Source: an uncultured Clostridium sp. (GTDB taxonomy: Bacteria; Bacillota; Clostridia; Lachnospirales; Lachnospiraceae). From it: a stretch of 64,000 bases of DNA. The position numbers were made by a program, and so were the translations under genes. Numbering within the stretch: the first letter of the stretch is position 1; every line of letters starts with the position of its first letter. Shown piece by piece: positions 40,016-49,383 of this stretch. A model generated the notes under the pieces. That model saw only the letters and a list, made by a program, of their open reading frames with translations. It was not told the origin of the DNA and ran no database searches. The stretch is taken from contig UQMJ01000007.1 of the NCBI GenBank assembly GCA_900542035.1, positions 1-64,000 on the forward strand, written 5' to 3'.

Positions 40016-41188
40016 ATGCTGTACGAAGAGAAGATTATTGAGACCATTCCGGTTGGACCGCTGGGATTAATTCCTTTAAAGAGCTGTGCGGCTCTGGGAG
40101 AAAAGGTTGACAAGTATCTGGTAGACTGGAGAAGAGAGAGAGAAAGCGAACACAAACACACCATCGCATTTTCCGGCTATCAGAGAGATTCTTACATTAT
40201 AGGAGCAAAAACTCCTAGATTTGGTTCCGGCGAAGGAAAGGGAACTCTGGAGGCTTCCGTTCGCGGCGATGACTTATATCTCATGGTAGACGTATGCAAC
40301 TACAGTCTGACCTATTCCCTGTGCGGAATGACCAACCATATGTCTCCGGATGACCATTTCCAGGATTTAAAGCGTGTGATTGCAGCAGCAGCAGGAAAAG
40401 CGCGCAGAATCAACGTGATTATGCCGTTCCTGTATGAGAGCCGTCAGCATAAGCGTTCCAGCAGAGAGTCCCTGGACTGTGCCCTGGCGCTTCAGGAACT
40501 GGTTCAGATGGGCGTAGAAAATATCATTACTTTTGACGCTCATGACCCACGCGTACAGAACGCAATTCCTTTCAGGGGATTTGAGACCGTACAGCCGATT
40601 TACCAGTTTATCAAGCATTTACTGAGAAATGAGACCAATCTGCAGATTGACAGCGATCATATGATGGTAATCAGTCCGGATGAAGGCGGTATGGGACGCG
40701 CTGTTTATTTTGCTAACGTATTAGGCCTGGATATGGGTATGTTCTATAAGCGCAGAGACTATACCAAGATTGTAAACGGCCGGAATCCAATCGTTGCCCA
40801 TGAATTCCTGGGAAGCGATGTAGAAGGCAAAGACGTCTTAATTATTGACGACATGATTTCTTCTGGAGAAAGTATGTTAGACGTTGCAAAAGAGTTAAAG
40901 AAGAGAAAAGCAAGAAAAGTATTTATCTGTGCAACCTTCGGCCTGTTTACCAATGGCCTGGCTAAATTTGATGAATATTATGAGAACGGTCTTATTGACC
41001 GGATTCTGACCACCAACCTGGTATATCAGACACCGGATCTGCTGCAGAGACCATACTACATTGATGTAGATATGAGCAAATACATTGCTTTGATTATTGA
41101 TAACTTAAACCATGACGCATCCTTAAGCGAGCTGTTAAATCCAACCGGACGAATCAACAGATTTTTGGATCAGTACAGAAGCAAATAA
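40016..41188 (+). CDS. prs: Ribose-phosphate pyrophosphokinase
   Basis: A 390-residue enzyme that makes PRPP from ribose-5-phosphate and ATP, feeding nucleotide, His, Trp and NAD synthesis (and the xpt reaction). The PRPP-binding loop is DVLIIDDMISSGESM (about 274-288), with the ATP-site MPFLYESRQHKR and FDAHDPRVQ motifs. It is longer than the classical 315-residue Prs, the extended form seen in Lachnospiraceae. ATG 40016 follows TGGAGGAAGAA; the ATG at 40004 lies inside that ribosome site. Confidence 0.9.
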   Translation: MLYEEKIIETIPVGPLGLIPLKSCAALGEKVDKYLVDWRRERESEHKHTIAFSGYQRDSYIIGAKTPRFGSGEGKGTLEASVRGDDLYLMVDVCNYSLTYSLCGMTNHMSPDDHFQDLKRVIAAAAGKARRINVIMPFLYESRQHKRSSRESLDCALALQELVQMGVENIITFDAHDPRVQNAIPFRGFETVQPIYQFIKHLLRNETNLQIDSDHMMVISPDEGGMGRAVYFANVLGLDMGMFYKRRDYTKIVNGRNPIVAHEFLGSDVEGKDVLIIDDMISSGESMLDVAKELKKRKARKVFICATFGLFTNGLAKFDEYYENGLIDRILTTNLVYQTPDLLQRPYYIDVDMSKYIALIIDNLNHDASLSELLNPTGRINRFLDQYRSK

Positions 41189-41201
41189 GCTGACAGATGG
41201 G

Positions 41202-41234
41202 GAAGGCTGCTTTTAACGGCGGCCTTCTTTTTTT
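41202..41234 (+). terminator. Intrinsic terminator of prs
   Basis: GAAGGCTGC pairs with GCGGCCTTC (one wobble), followed by T7. Confidence 0.92.
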
Positions 41235-41261
41235 GCAGTAAAAACTTAAGAAAAGTTTAGG

Positions 41262-41290
41262 TTGTAGTTTCGCTGGATATTATATAAAAT
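41262..41290 (+). promoter_or_regulatory. Promoter of the large unassigned membrane-anchored gene
   Basis: TTGTAG (41262-41267) and TAAAAT (41285-41290) with 17 bases between. Confidence 0.45.
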
Positions 41291-41342
41291 GATGTTGAGG
41301 GCAAAAGCTTGTCCAGAATCAGTAAAGGAAGATTGAAAGCAG

Positions 41343-43826
41343 ATGAAGAAATTTTTAGTAAGGGCAGCGATTCTTCTGACAATATTTGTGTCAGCCGCTG
41401 CCGGATATTTTTTGTGGATTCGGAATCGCAGCCTGCAGCAGGATGAACAGCGGGTTTATACGGCGATTCAGGAAAGCGTATTTCCGGTTATGTATATGGA
41501 GATGTACGGGGAAAAGATGAACGGTCTTCACGGATATTCCCAGGATATGCGGGAAGCCGTCATGCGGGACACGCTGACGATTTTGCCGGAAGATCGAAAT
41601 CTGGCTATTCACATAGAGGATTATGACGGCGAGATTACAGGGATTTATTACGAAATCCGGAGCCTGGATTTAGAACGCCTGGTAGAGAGAACCCAGGTAG
41701 AAACCTGGGAAACAACAGAAAATGGAGTCAGGGCAGAGCTTCCGATACAAAACCTTCTTACAAAGGAGCAGGAGTATCTGCTGAGCTTGTCGGTTACGAC
41801 TTCTGAAAATGGAACCATTGGATATTATACAAGGATTAAATGGAGCGACAACACCCATATCCAGTCGATGATAGATCTGGCAAAGCAGTTTTCAAACAGC
41901 ACGTTTCATTATGAAGATGCTTCGGAGCTTACCATGTATCTGGAACCGGATGCAGCGGCAGACAACAGCTCATTTGGAGACGTTTCTATTAACAGCACCT
42001 TTTCCCAGCTTACCTGGGGCGATCTTTCCATGGAGCAGAGCAGTCCCGTGGAAGTGACGTTAAAAGAACTGGACGGCATTATGGGACAGGTGGAATTACA
42101 ATACCTGGCGTCCAGGCAGACGGAAGACGGCAGGACGGAACACTATGAAGTAACCGATGATTTTACGTTAAAGTGGAGCGAACAGAGAATCTATATGATG
42201 GATTTTGATCGGCAGGTCGATGAAATTTTTAATGGAGACCCAGCCGCTTTTTCTGGAAAACGGATTCTTTTAGGCATTACAGGGGACGAAAGAGTCAGCG
42301 CAAAAGCGAGTCCGAATGGAAAACAGACTGCGTTTTGCGTCAATCGGGATGTGTGGCTGTACGATCAGGCGGATGAAGAACTGGTCAACGTATTTTCCTT
42401 CCGTACCGGAGAGGATCAGAACTCCATGGAGTACAAGAAACATGATGTCCGGATTCTTCAGGTATTAGACAATGGAGATATAGATTTTCTGCTCTATGGC
42501 TATATGAACAGGGGACGCCATGAAGGACAGGTCGGCATTGGATTATATCATTATTCAGATGAGAAATGTGCGTTGGAAGAGCGTTTTTTTGCGCCATCCG
42601 TTACGACCTATGAAGATTTAAAAGCAGACTTGGAAACTTTGTGCTATCTGTCCGGAAGCGGTATGCTGTATCTGATGCAGGACCATGCCGTTTATGGAAT
42701 TGATTTAAACAGCAGCGAGTACATTGTCCTTGCAGATTCGCTGGAGGAAGAAGGATACGCAGTCAGTCAGGACGGACGTCATTTTGCCTGGCAGGACGAC
42801 CAGAAGCAGCATCAGGCGTCTTATATCAGCCTGATGGATCTGGAAACAGGAACGAAGCAGACGATTTCTGCGCCAGAGGGAGATTCTATCCGCAGCCTTG
42901 GATTTGTAGGCGGAGATTTCCTCTATGGACTGGCGCACCAGGACAGCAGATGGATGGTTAACGGCCGCCTGGAAGAGGTTCCGATGTATGCGCTGGAAAT
43001 TCAGGGCGAAGACGGACAGGTTCTGACCCGATATGAAAAAGCCGGATTTTACATTTCCGGAGTAACTGTAGAAGAAAGCCGGATTCATCTGGAGCGCCTT
43101 GCATCTCTTTCAGACACCTCGTATACCAAGGTAGACAGCGATACCATTGTCTGCAATGCAGATTTAGAAGATACGGCAATGGAAGGGATTGGCTGGTATG
43201 CATCTTCTGACAAAGGCAAAATATACTTTGTCCAGCTTTCTTCTGATGTGAAAAATAAGGAACGTGTCAACCGGACCAGCCCAGAGAGGGTGTCGTATGA
43301 TCAGTCTCTGGAACTGAATCTGACGGCGAATACGCCGTTTACCGGCATGACGTTTTATGCTTATGGCAACGGACATCTGAAAGGGACGACGCAGGATTTT
43401 GTGAAAGCGGTGGAAATGGCTTACGAAGATATGGGACTGGTAACAGACCAGGATCAGAACATTCTATGGAACCGGACCAACAGAGGAACCATCCGGACAA
43501 TCAGGGATGTTCCCAATACATCGTCAGCGATTCTTTCCCATCTGGAGGAATTTACAGAAAGCAGGGAGTTTGATGATGGAATCGTGGTTTTAGATGCAAA
43601 AGGCCTGGGACTGAATCAGATTTTATATTTTGTGGATCAGGGGCTTCCGGTTGTGGCTTACACGGGAGAGGGAAGTTATGTGCTGATTATCGGCTTTGAC
43701 CAGTTTAACGTTACCCTGTATCAGCCGGAGACTGGAGAAAACTGGAAAATGGGCTTAAATGACGCCTCTGCATATTTCCAGAATCTGCAAAATGACTTTA
43801 TATGCAGTATCAGAACGGACAAATAG
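41343..43826 (+). CDS. Large membrane-anchored protein with beta-propeller-like middle and C39-like end, unassigned
   Basis: An 827-residue protein I do not recognise as a named family. One N-terminal membrane helix (about 6-24) leads to an extracytoplasmic part. The first 250 residues are mixed alpha/beta. About 290-640 has repeated SPNGKQTAFCVNRDVWLYDQ- and SQDGRHFAWQDD-type blades, as in beta-propellers. The last 110 residues (SAILSHLEEFTES...NQILYFVDQGLPVVAYTGEGSYVLIIGFDQFNVTLYQPETGENWKMGLNDA) resemble C39-type cysteine peptidase folds, but the His expected before the VLIIGFD strand is Tyr and no catalytic Cys is evident. It may be a binding rather than a cutting domain. It stands alone between prs and murA. 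Confidence 0.6.
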   Translation: MKKFLVRAAILLTIFVSAAAGYFLWIRNRSLQQDEQRVYTAIQESVFPVMYMEMYGEKMNGLHGYSQDMREAVMRDTLTILPEDRNLAIHIEDYDGEITGIYYEIRSLDLERLVERTQVETWETTENGVRAELPIQNLLTKEQEYLLSLSVTTSENGTIGYYTRIKWSDNTHIQSMIDLAKQFSNSTFHYEDASELTMYLEPDAAADNSSFGDVSINSTFSQLTWGDLSMEQSSPVEVTLKELDGIMGQVELQYLASRQTEDGRTEHYEVTDDFTLKWSEQRIYMMDFDRQVDEIFNGDPAAFSGKRILLGITGDERVSAKASPNGKQTAFCVNRDVWLYDQADEELVNVFSFRTGEDQNSMEYKKHDVRILQVLDNGDIDFLLYGYMNRGRHEGQVGIGLYHYSDEKCALEERFFAPSVTTYEDLKADLETLCYLSGSGMLYLMQDHAVYGIDLNSSEYIVLADSLEEEGYAVSQDGRHFAWQDDQKQHQASYISLMDLETGTKQTISAPEGDSIRSLGFVGGDFLYGLAHQDSRWMVNGRLEEVPMYALEIQGEDGQVLTRYEKAGFYISGVTVEESRIHLERLASLSDTSYTKVDSDTIVCNADLEDTAMEGIGWYASSDKGKIYFVQLSSDVKNKERVNRTSPERVSYDQSLELNLTANTPFTGMTFYAYGNGHLKGTTQDFVKAVEMAYEDMGLVTDQDQNILWNRTNRGTIRTIRDVPNTSSAILSHLEEFTESREFDDGIVVLDAKGLGLNQILYFVDQGLPVVAYTGEGSYVLIIGFDQFNVTLYQPETGENWKMGLNDASAYFQNLQNDFICSIRTDK

Positions 43827-43848
43827 GGGAAGAAAACCGTGGATTCCC

Positions 43849-43876
43849 TTTACAAGCGAGATTTTTATGCTATAAT
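43849..43876 (+). promoter_or_regulatory. murA promoter
   Basis: TTTACA (43849-43854) and TATAAT (43871-43876) with 16 bases between; extended -10 TGCTATAAT. Confidence 0.72.
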
Positions 43877-43954
43877 CTATAGTGCATAAATTTAATGTTA
43901 AGAATTTTTTAAAAATATGTTTCGTTTTGTATATAGATATGTTAGGAGAGTAGG

Positions 43955-45247
43955 ATGGAACAATTTATTATGAAGGGCGGCAATCCTCTTGTTGGGGAAG
44001 TTACCATAGGGGGAGCAAAAAACGCAGCCTTAGGAATCCTGACCGCAGCAATCATGACAGATGATGATGTACTAATAGAAAATCTTCCAGATGTCCGCGA
44101 CATTAATGTGATGCTGGAAGCGATTGAAGAGATTGGAGCGACAGTAGAGCGCATTGACCGGCATACGGCTAAAATTAATGCGTCCAGCATTCACGAAATT
44201 TCTGTAGATGACGAGTATATCCGGAAAATCAGGGCGTCTTATTATTTTATAGGAGCGCTGCTTGGCAAATATAAGAGCGCCCAGGTACCGCTTCCAGGAG
44301 GGTGCAACATTGGCAGCCGTCCCATTGACCAGCATCTGAAAGGTTTCCGCGCTCTGGGCGGCGACGTCCGGATTGAGAACGGAGCAGTCAGAGTCCATGC
44401 CATTGATTTGGTAGGAAGTCATATTTATTTAGACGTGGTTTCCGTAGGCGCAACCATTAATATTATGATGGCGGCGGCTCTGGCAGAGGGAATGACCATT
44501 CTGGAGAATGTGGCAAAAGAACCCCACGTGGTAGATGTGGCAAACTTCTTAAACAGCATGGGCGCAAATATCAAGGGCGCAGGTACCGACACCATCCGTA
44601 TCCGAGGTGTAAAAAAGCTTCACGGCACCGAGTATTCCATTATTCCGGATCAGATTGAAGCAGGCACCTTTATGTGCGCGGCCGCTATTACACGCGGCGA
44701 TATTATGGTTAAAAATGTAATCCCCAAACATTTAGAGGCGATTACGGCAAAATTATTAGAAGCGGGATGCGAGGTTTCCGAATTTGATGACGCTGTGCGG
44801 GTGGTCGGAAAACCGGTTCAGCGCCATACAGACATTAAGACTCTTCCATATCCAGGATTTCCGACGGATATGCAGCCTCAGATGACCGTAACCCTGGCGC
44901 TGGCAGAAGGAACCAGTATGGTAACCGAAAGCATCTTTGAAAACCGTTTCAAATATGTAGACGAGCTGGCCCGTATGGGAAGCAATATCAAGGTAGAAGG
45001 CAATGTGGCGGTCATCGACGGCGTAAAACGTCTGACCGGAGCGCAGGTCAACGCGCCGGATCTGCGGGCTGGAGCTGCTCTGGTACTGGCTGGCCTGGCT
45101 GCAGAAGGAATCACAGAAGTCGATGAGATTGGCTATATCCAGAGAGGCTATGAGTGCTTTGAAGAAAAGTTAAGAGCGCTTGGCGCCCTCATTGAAAAAG
45201 TAGATTCCGAAAAAGAAGCCCAGAAATTCCGGTTAAAGGTCGGATAA
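43955..45247 (+). CDS. murA: UDP-N-acetylglucosamine 1-carboxyvinyltransferase
   Basis: A 430-residue enzyme for the first committed step of peptidoglycan synthesis, moving enolpyruvate from PEP to UDP-GlcNAc. It starts with the KGGNPLVGEVTIGGAKNAAL block. The catalytic loop PLPGGCNIGSRPIDQH has the active-site Cys117, the residue alkylated by fosfomycin in sensitive enzymes. The C-terminal GYECFEEKLRALGA is typical. Many Firmicutes have two MurA paralogues; this could be either. Confidence 0.95.
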   Translation: MEQFIMKGGNPLVGEVTIGGAKNAALGILTAAIMTDDDVLIENLPDVRDINVMLEAIEEIGATVERIDRHTAKINASSIHEISVDDEYIRKIRASYYFIGALLGKYKSAQVPLPGGCNIGSRPIDQHLKGFRALGGDVRIENGAVRVHAIDLVGSHIYLDVVSVGATINIMMAAALAEGMTILENVAKEPHVVDVANFLNSMGANIKGAGTDTIRIRGVKKLHGTEYSIIPDQIEAGTFMCAAAITRGDIMVKNVIPKHLEAITAKLLEAGCEVSEFDDAVRVVGKPVQRHTDIKTLPYPGFPTDMQPQMTVTLALAEGTSMVTESIFENRFKYVDELARMGSNIKVEGNVAVIDGVKRLTGAQVNAPDLRAGAALVLAGLAAEGITEVDEIGYIQRGYECFEEKLRALGALIEKVDSEKEAQKFRLKVG

Positions 45248-45252
45248 TATAC

Positions 45253-45281
45253 TTGACAGCACTGATAAAATGCTGTATAGT
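45253..45281 (+). promoter_or_regulatory. metK promoter
   Basis: A perfect TTGACA (45253-45258) and TATAGT (45276-45281) with 17 bases between. The predicted start, near 45288, precedes the riboswitch. Confidence 0.85.
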
Positions 45282-45314
45282 AAATCTGCTTTAAAATTGA
45301 AAAGTTCGTAAATA

Positions 45315-45456
45315 TCCCTTATTCAGAGTGATGGAGATACAAAGGATCTGTGAAGTCACGGCAACCCCGATTGTGCGGAGCGACCGCCAGGGTCGGAAGG
45401 TGCCAGCCTGAGCGAGGAGCTGCAGTTTCTGCAGCCAGTCGAGCAATAAGAGGATT
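45315..45456 (+). promoter_or_regulatory. SAM-I (S-box) riboswitch aptamer
   Basis: The conserved core is clear: AGAGTGATGGAGA, CTGTGAAGTCACGGCAACC and AAGGTGCCAGCC then GAGCGAGGA. P1 pairs ATCCCTTATT (45315-45324) with AATAAGAGGAT (45446-45456, one bulge). A terminator follows. When SAM is bound, P1 forms and transcription of metK stops. Confidence 0.93.
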
Positions 45457-45473
45457 TGATGATAATAATCTCA

Positions 45474-45503
45474 AGTCCGCATTGCTGCGGACTTTTCTTT
45501 TTC
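45474..45503 (+). terminator. Riboswitch-controlled terminator of metK
   Basis: AAGTCCGCA-TTGC-TGCGGACTT followed by TTCTTTTT, just after the SAM-I aptamer. Confidence 0.92.
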
Positions 45504-45561
45504 CGCAAACAGCGGGCAAAGTTACTGTTAAACAGCGAAGAAAAACACAAGGAGGAAACAC

Positions 45562-46749
45562 ATGGAAAGACGTTTATTTACTTCAGAATCTGTAACCGAA
45601 GGACATCCGGATAAGATGTGCGATGCCATCTCCGATGCCGTTTTAGACGCATTAATGGAGCAGGATCCAATGAGCCGCGTTGCCTGCGAGACTGCTGTAA
45701 CCACAGGCCTTGTACTGGTAATGGGTGAGATTACCACCAATGCCTATGTAGATATTCAGAAACTGGTTCGGGAAACCATCCGCGAGATTGGCTACGACCG
45801 TGCAAAATATGGTTTTGACTGCGATACCTGCGGCGTGATTACTGCCATTGACGAGCAGTCTGCAGATATTGCCCTGGGTGTAGACAAAGCATTAGAGGCA
45901 AAAGAAAACACCATGTCTGACAGCGAGATTGACGCTATCGGCGCCGGCGATCAGGGTATGATGTTTGGTTATGCAACCAATGAGACCGAAGAATATATGC
46001 CATATCCAATTGCATTAGCCCACAAACTGACCCGTCAGCTGACCAAGGTAAGAAAAGACGGCACGTTAAAGTACCTGCGTCCAGATGGAAAGAGCCAGGT
46101 AACCGTAGAGTATGATGAAGCAGGAAAGCCAGTCCGCCTGGATGCGGTTGTACTTTCTACCCAGCATGACGAGGCAGTAACCCAGGAGCAGATTCACGAA
46201 GACATTAAGAAATACGTATTTGCTCCGGTTTTGCCAGCTGAAATGATTGACGACAATACCAAGTTCTTTATCAACCCAACCGGTCGTTTCGTAATTGGCG
46301 GACCTCACGGAGACAGCGGATTAACGGGACGCAAGATTATCGTTGATACCTACGGCGGATACGCACGTCACGGCGGCGGCGCATTCTCCGGAAAAGACTG
46401 TACCAAGGTAGACCGTTCTGCAGCATACGCAGCACGCTACGTTGCAAAGAACATCGTGGCAGCAGGACTTGCAGACAAGTGCGAAATCCAGTTGTCCTAC
46501 GCAATCGGCGTTGCACATCCGACTTCCGTAATGGTAGATACCTTTGGAACCGGAAAAGTCAGCGATCAGAAGCTGGTTGAGATTGTAAGAGAAAACTTTG
46601 ATCTGCGTCCGGCAGGCATCATTAAGATGTTGGACCTGCGCCGTCCGATTTACAAGCAGACCGCTGCTTACGGACACTTCGGCAGAAACGATCTGGATCT
46701 GCCATGGGAGAAATTAGATCGGGTTGAGACGTTAAAGAAGTATTTATAA
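45562..46749 (+). CDS. metK: S-adenosylmethionine synthetase
   Basis: A 395-residue enzyme making SAM from methionine and ATP. Conserved blocks are TSESVTEGHPDKMCD (His of the ATP site), GAGDQGMMFGYA, NPTGRFVIGGPHGDSGLTGRKI and GGGAFSGKDCTKVDRSAAY. Length and order match the family. The ribosome site AGGAGGAAAC precedes the start. Its product is the ligand of the riboswitch in its own leader. Confidence 0.97.
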   Translation: MERRLFTSESVTEGHPDKMCDAISDAVLDALMEQDPMSRVACETAVTTGLVLVMGEITTNAYVDIQKLVRETIREIGYDRAKYGFDCDTCGVITAIDEQSADIALGVDKALEAKENTMSDSEIDAIGAGDQGMMFGYATNETEEYMPYPIALAHKLTRQLTKVRKDGTLKYLRPDGKSQVTVEYDEAGKPVRLDAVVLSTQHDEAVTQEQIHEDIKKYVFAPVLPAEMIDDNTKFFINPTGRFVIGGPHGDSGLTGRKIIVDTYGGYARHGGGAFSGKDCTKVDRSAAYAARYVAKNIVAAGLADKCEIQLSYAIGVAHPTSVMVDTFGTGKVSDQKLVEIVRENFDLRPAGIIKMLDLRRPIYKQTAAYGHFGRNDLDLPWEKLDRVETLKKYL

Positions 46750-46759
46750 GATTCATATG

Positions 46760-46803
46760 CCAGGGGCAGGAAATTGAAAAATTACCTGCCCCTGGGGTTT
46801 TTC
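46760..46803 (+). terminator. Intrinsic terminator of metK
   Basis: CCAGGGGCAGG pairs perfectly with CCTGCCCCTGG, and the stem can extend with AAATT/AATT; T-run follows. Confidence 0.92.
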
Positions 46804-46860
46804 TGGCAGTTTTATGACTCCGGAGCTTCTGCGAGAATTCTATAAACAGTTAAATTTTCT

Positions 46861-46888
46861 TTGCATAACGGTAAAAGTATGGTATAAT
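46861..46888 (+). promoter_or_regulatory. Promoter of the ZIP transporter gene
   Basis: TTGCAT (46861-46866) and TATAAT (46883-46888) with 16 bases between; extended -10 TGGTATAAT. Confidence 0.68.
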
Positions 46889-46896
46889 GACGTGAG

Positions 46897-46910
46897 TTAG
46901 TCATAACTAA
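46897..46910. promoter_or_regulatory. Operator-like palindrome at the ZIP transporter start site
   Basis: TTAGTCATAACTAA has perfect 5-base arms and covers the predicted transcription start. A metal-responsive repressor would be expected for such a gene, but the site matches no consensus I can name. Confidence 0.4.
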
Positions 46911-47004
46911 TTACAATGCGGATTCCATACACCCATATAATCATATACTTATGTGTGGGTCTGACACAATAAAACGATTATAGAAGCAGAAGGAGAATAA
47001 AAAG

Positions 47005-47787
47005 ATGATGATGCAATTATTGCCTGGGATGATTTTCCCGATAATCGGAACCGCCCTGGGTTCTGCCTGTGTATTTTTTATAAAGGGTACTTTAAGCGAC
47101 CGGATACAGCGGGCGCTTTCCGGTTTTGCAGCAGGAGTTATGGTTGCTGCTTCCATCTGGAGTCTGATGATTCCTGCCATGGATCAGGCCGCCCATATGG
47201 GAGTGTGGTCCTTTGTTCCTGCGGCAGCCGGTTTCTGGCTGGGGATTTTGTTTTTGCTGCTGCTGGATCATCTGATTCCTCATCTTCACCGGAATGCACA
47301 ACAGGCTGAAGGGCCGAAAAAGGCTTTAAAAAAGACCACGATGCTGGTTCTGGCTGTTACACTCCACAACATTCCGGAAGGAATGGCGGTTGGGGTCGTG
47401 TATGCAGGACTCTTAAACGGCAGTACCAGCCTTACGGCGGCAGGAGCGTTGGCCCTCGCTTTAGGTATTGCAATCCAGAACTTTCCGGAAGGCGCAATTA
47501 TTTCCATGCCCCTTCGATCGGAAGGAGTTTCAAAACCGCAGGCTTTTTTATATGGAATGCTTTCCGGAGTGGTAGAACCTGCGGGCACCATTCTGACCAT
47601 TGCGGCAGCCAGCCTGGTAATACCGGCAATGCCGTACCTGCTTAGCTTTGCGGCAGGCGCCATGCTTTACGTTGTAGTAGAAGAACTGATTCCTGAAATG
47701 TCTGCAGGACGCCACTCTAATGTGGGAACCCTGTTTTTTGCAGCTGGATTCAGCGTGATGATGATTTTGGATGTGGTGTTGGGGTAA
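47005..47787 (+). CDS. ZIP-family divalent metal transporter
   Basis: A 260-residue membrane protein with about eight helices. The metal-binding helix IV motif LHNIPEGMAVG and the helix V motif QNFPEGAIISMPLR are intact, and the cytosolic loop between helices III and IV has the short HLHRN histidine pair. Members import zinc or other divalent metals (ZupT/GufA type). The start follows AAGGAGAATAAAAAG. Confidence 0.9.
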   Translation: MMMQLLPGMIFPIIGTALGSACVFFIKGTLSDRIQRALSGFAAGVMVAASIWSLMIPAMDQAAHMGVWSFVPAAAGFWLGILFLLLLDHLIPHLHRNAQQAEGPKKALKKTTMLVLAVTLHNIPEGMAVGVVYAGLLNGSTSLTAAGALALALGIAIQNFPEGAIISMPLRSEGVSKPQAFLYGMLSGVVEPAGTILTIAAASLVIPAMPYLLSFAAGAMLYVVVEELIPEMSAGRHSNVGTLFFAAGFSVMMILDVVLG

Positions 47788-47837
47788 GGAGTATAATGGT
47801 TCATGTAAAACGATCTGGTTAATAGAAAAATCTTAAG

Positions 47838-47885
47838 AAACAGTCAGGGTATGCAGGTGAAAAATCCCATCCCCTGACTGTTTTT
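47838..47885 (+). terminator. Intrinsic terminator of the ZIP gene
   Basis: AAACAGTCAGGG pairs with CCCTGACTGTTT followed by T-run. Confidence 0.88.
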
Positions 47886-47892
47886 CCATGTC

Positions 47893-47921
47893 TTGCGGCA
47901 GTCCTCCATTTGTGGTATACT
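47893..47921 (+). promoter_or_regulatory. Promoter of the polysaccharide operon
   Basis: TTGCGG (47893-47898) and TATACT (47916-47921) with 17 bases between and an extended -10 TGGTATACT. It leaves a leader of about 100 bases before the first gene; no clear riboregulator in it. Confidence 0.6.
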
Positions 47922-48030
47922 CCCCATATAATGCGCTTAGTATGCCGTAATGCAGAATTTGGTTTCTGCTGCGGCTGTTTTGGGCAGACTGAGATTAAGA
48001 GAGATTAAGAGAAGACAAGATGGAGGCAGA

Positions 48031-49383
48031 ATGTCTGAGTTAGAAACAAAATATGCCATAGAGGTTGATAAAGTAACGAAGATTTACAAATTATATGATA
48101 AGCCCATCGACAGGCTGAAAGAATCTTTAAATTTTTCCCATAAAGAATACCACAAAGATTTTTACGCCTTAAATGAGCTGTCTTTTCATGTGAAAAAGGG
48201 ACAGACTGTTGGAATTATCGGCACCAACGGTTCCGGAAAATCTACGATTTTAAAGATTATTACCGGAGTTCTGACCCCGACTACCGGACAGGTTAAGGTA
48301 AATGGCAAGATTTCCGCCCTTCTGGAACTGGGGGCCGGATTTAACATGGACTATACCGGAATTGAGAATATCTACATGAACGGTACTATGATGGGATATT
48401 CCAAAAAGGAGATGGATGACAAGCTTCAGGACATTCTGGACTTTGCAGAGATTGGAGACTTTGTCTACCAGCCGGTTAAAACCTATTCCAGCGGTATGTT
48501 TGTCCGTCTGGCCTTTGCTCTGGCCATTAATGTGGAGCCGGAGATTCTGATTGTAGACGAGGCGCTTTCCGTAGGAGACGTGTTCTTCCAGGCCAAGTGC
48601 TACCGGAGGATGGAAGAAATCCGCCAGAGCGGTACGACGATTCTGATGGTAACCCATGATATGGGAAGCATTATCAAGTATTGCGATAAAGTAGTGCTGC
48701 TTAACAAGGGGAATTTTGTGGCAGAGGGAAGCGCAGGCCACATGGTTGATTTATATAAGAAGATTCTGGCAGGCCAGATGGAAGCTTTGGATGAAGAATT
48801 GGAAAAAGAAGGAAATGCAGAGTGCAGCGGCCCCACTGATTTAGAGAAAACTGCATTTACATCAGAAAAAGACAAATTGGAGAAAAAGTACCATTTAGAG
48901 CGTCCGTTGATGAAGTCTAAAATTACCATCAACGCCAACCGTACCGAATATGGCGACGGCAGGGCGGAAATATACGATCTGGGACTGTTTGACGAGAGAG
49001 GAAGTCTGACCAATCTTCTAATCAAAGGGGAAATGTTTACCATTCGGGAATGCATCCGTTTCCACGCAGACATTGAAGCGCCTATTTTTACCTATACGAT
49101 TAAGGATAAAAAGGGAACGGATTTAACAGGAACCAACACCATGTTTGAGGGGACCGATATCCAGCCGGTAAAAAACGGAGATGAATACCAGGTAGAATTT
49201 ACCCAGAAAATGACCCTTCAGGGCGGAGAATATCTGCTGTCCATGAGCTGTACCGGATTTGAGCATGGGGAACACGTAGTGTACCACCGGCTTTATGATG
49301 TGGCCAATTTAACGGTAATTTCCAATAAAAATACAGTTGGGGTTTATGACATGGAATCCCAGGTAAAGGCAGTGAAACGATGA
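48031..49383 (+). CDS. Wzt/TagH-like polysaccharide export ABC ATPase with C-terminal glycan-binding domain
   Basis: A 450-residue cytosolic ATPase. The N-terminal nucleotide-binding domain (about 8-250) has Walker A GTNGSGKS, the family signature YSSGMFVRLAFA and Walker B ILIVDEAL, typical of O-antigen and teichoic-acid exporters. The extra C-terminal domain (about 300-445) is Wzt_C-like: in Wzt it binds the finished chain end and gates export. No ABC-2 permease (Wzm/TagG) adjoins it in this window, which is odd. The start at 48031 has TGGAGG upstream. It is the first gene of the operon. Confidence 0.88.
   Translation: MSELETKYAIEVDKVTKIYKLYDKPIDRLKESLNFSHKEYHKDFYALNELSFHVKKGQTVGIIGTNGSGKSTILKIITGVLTPTTGQVKVNGKISALLELGAGFNMDYTGIENIYMNGTMMGYSKKEMDDKLQDILDFAEIGDFVYQPVKTYSSGMFVRLAFALAINVEPEILIVDEALSVGDVFFQAKCYRRMEEIRQSGTTILMVTHDMGSIIKYCDKVVLLNKGNFVAEGSAGHMVDLYKKILAGQMEALDEELEKEGNAECSGPTDLEKTAFTSEKDKLEKKYHLERPLMKSKITINANRTEYGDGRAEIYDLGLFDERGSLTNLLIKGEMFTIRECIRFHADIEAPIFTYTIKDKKGTDLTGTNTMFEGTDIQPVKNGDEYQVEFTQKMTLQGGEYLLSMSCTGFEHGEHVVYHRLYDVANLTVISNKNTVGVYDMESQVKAVKR

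Larger units (their letters stand above)
45248..45561. other. metK leader region
   Basis: This 314-base gap is filled by the metK promoter, the SAM-I aptamer, its terminator and the ribosome site. Nothing else is apparent. Confidence 0.85.
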
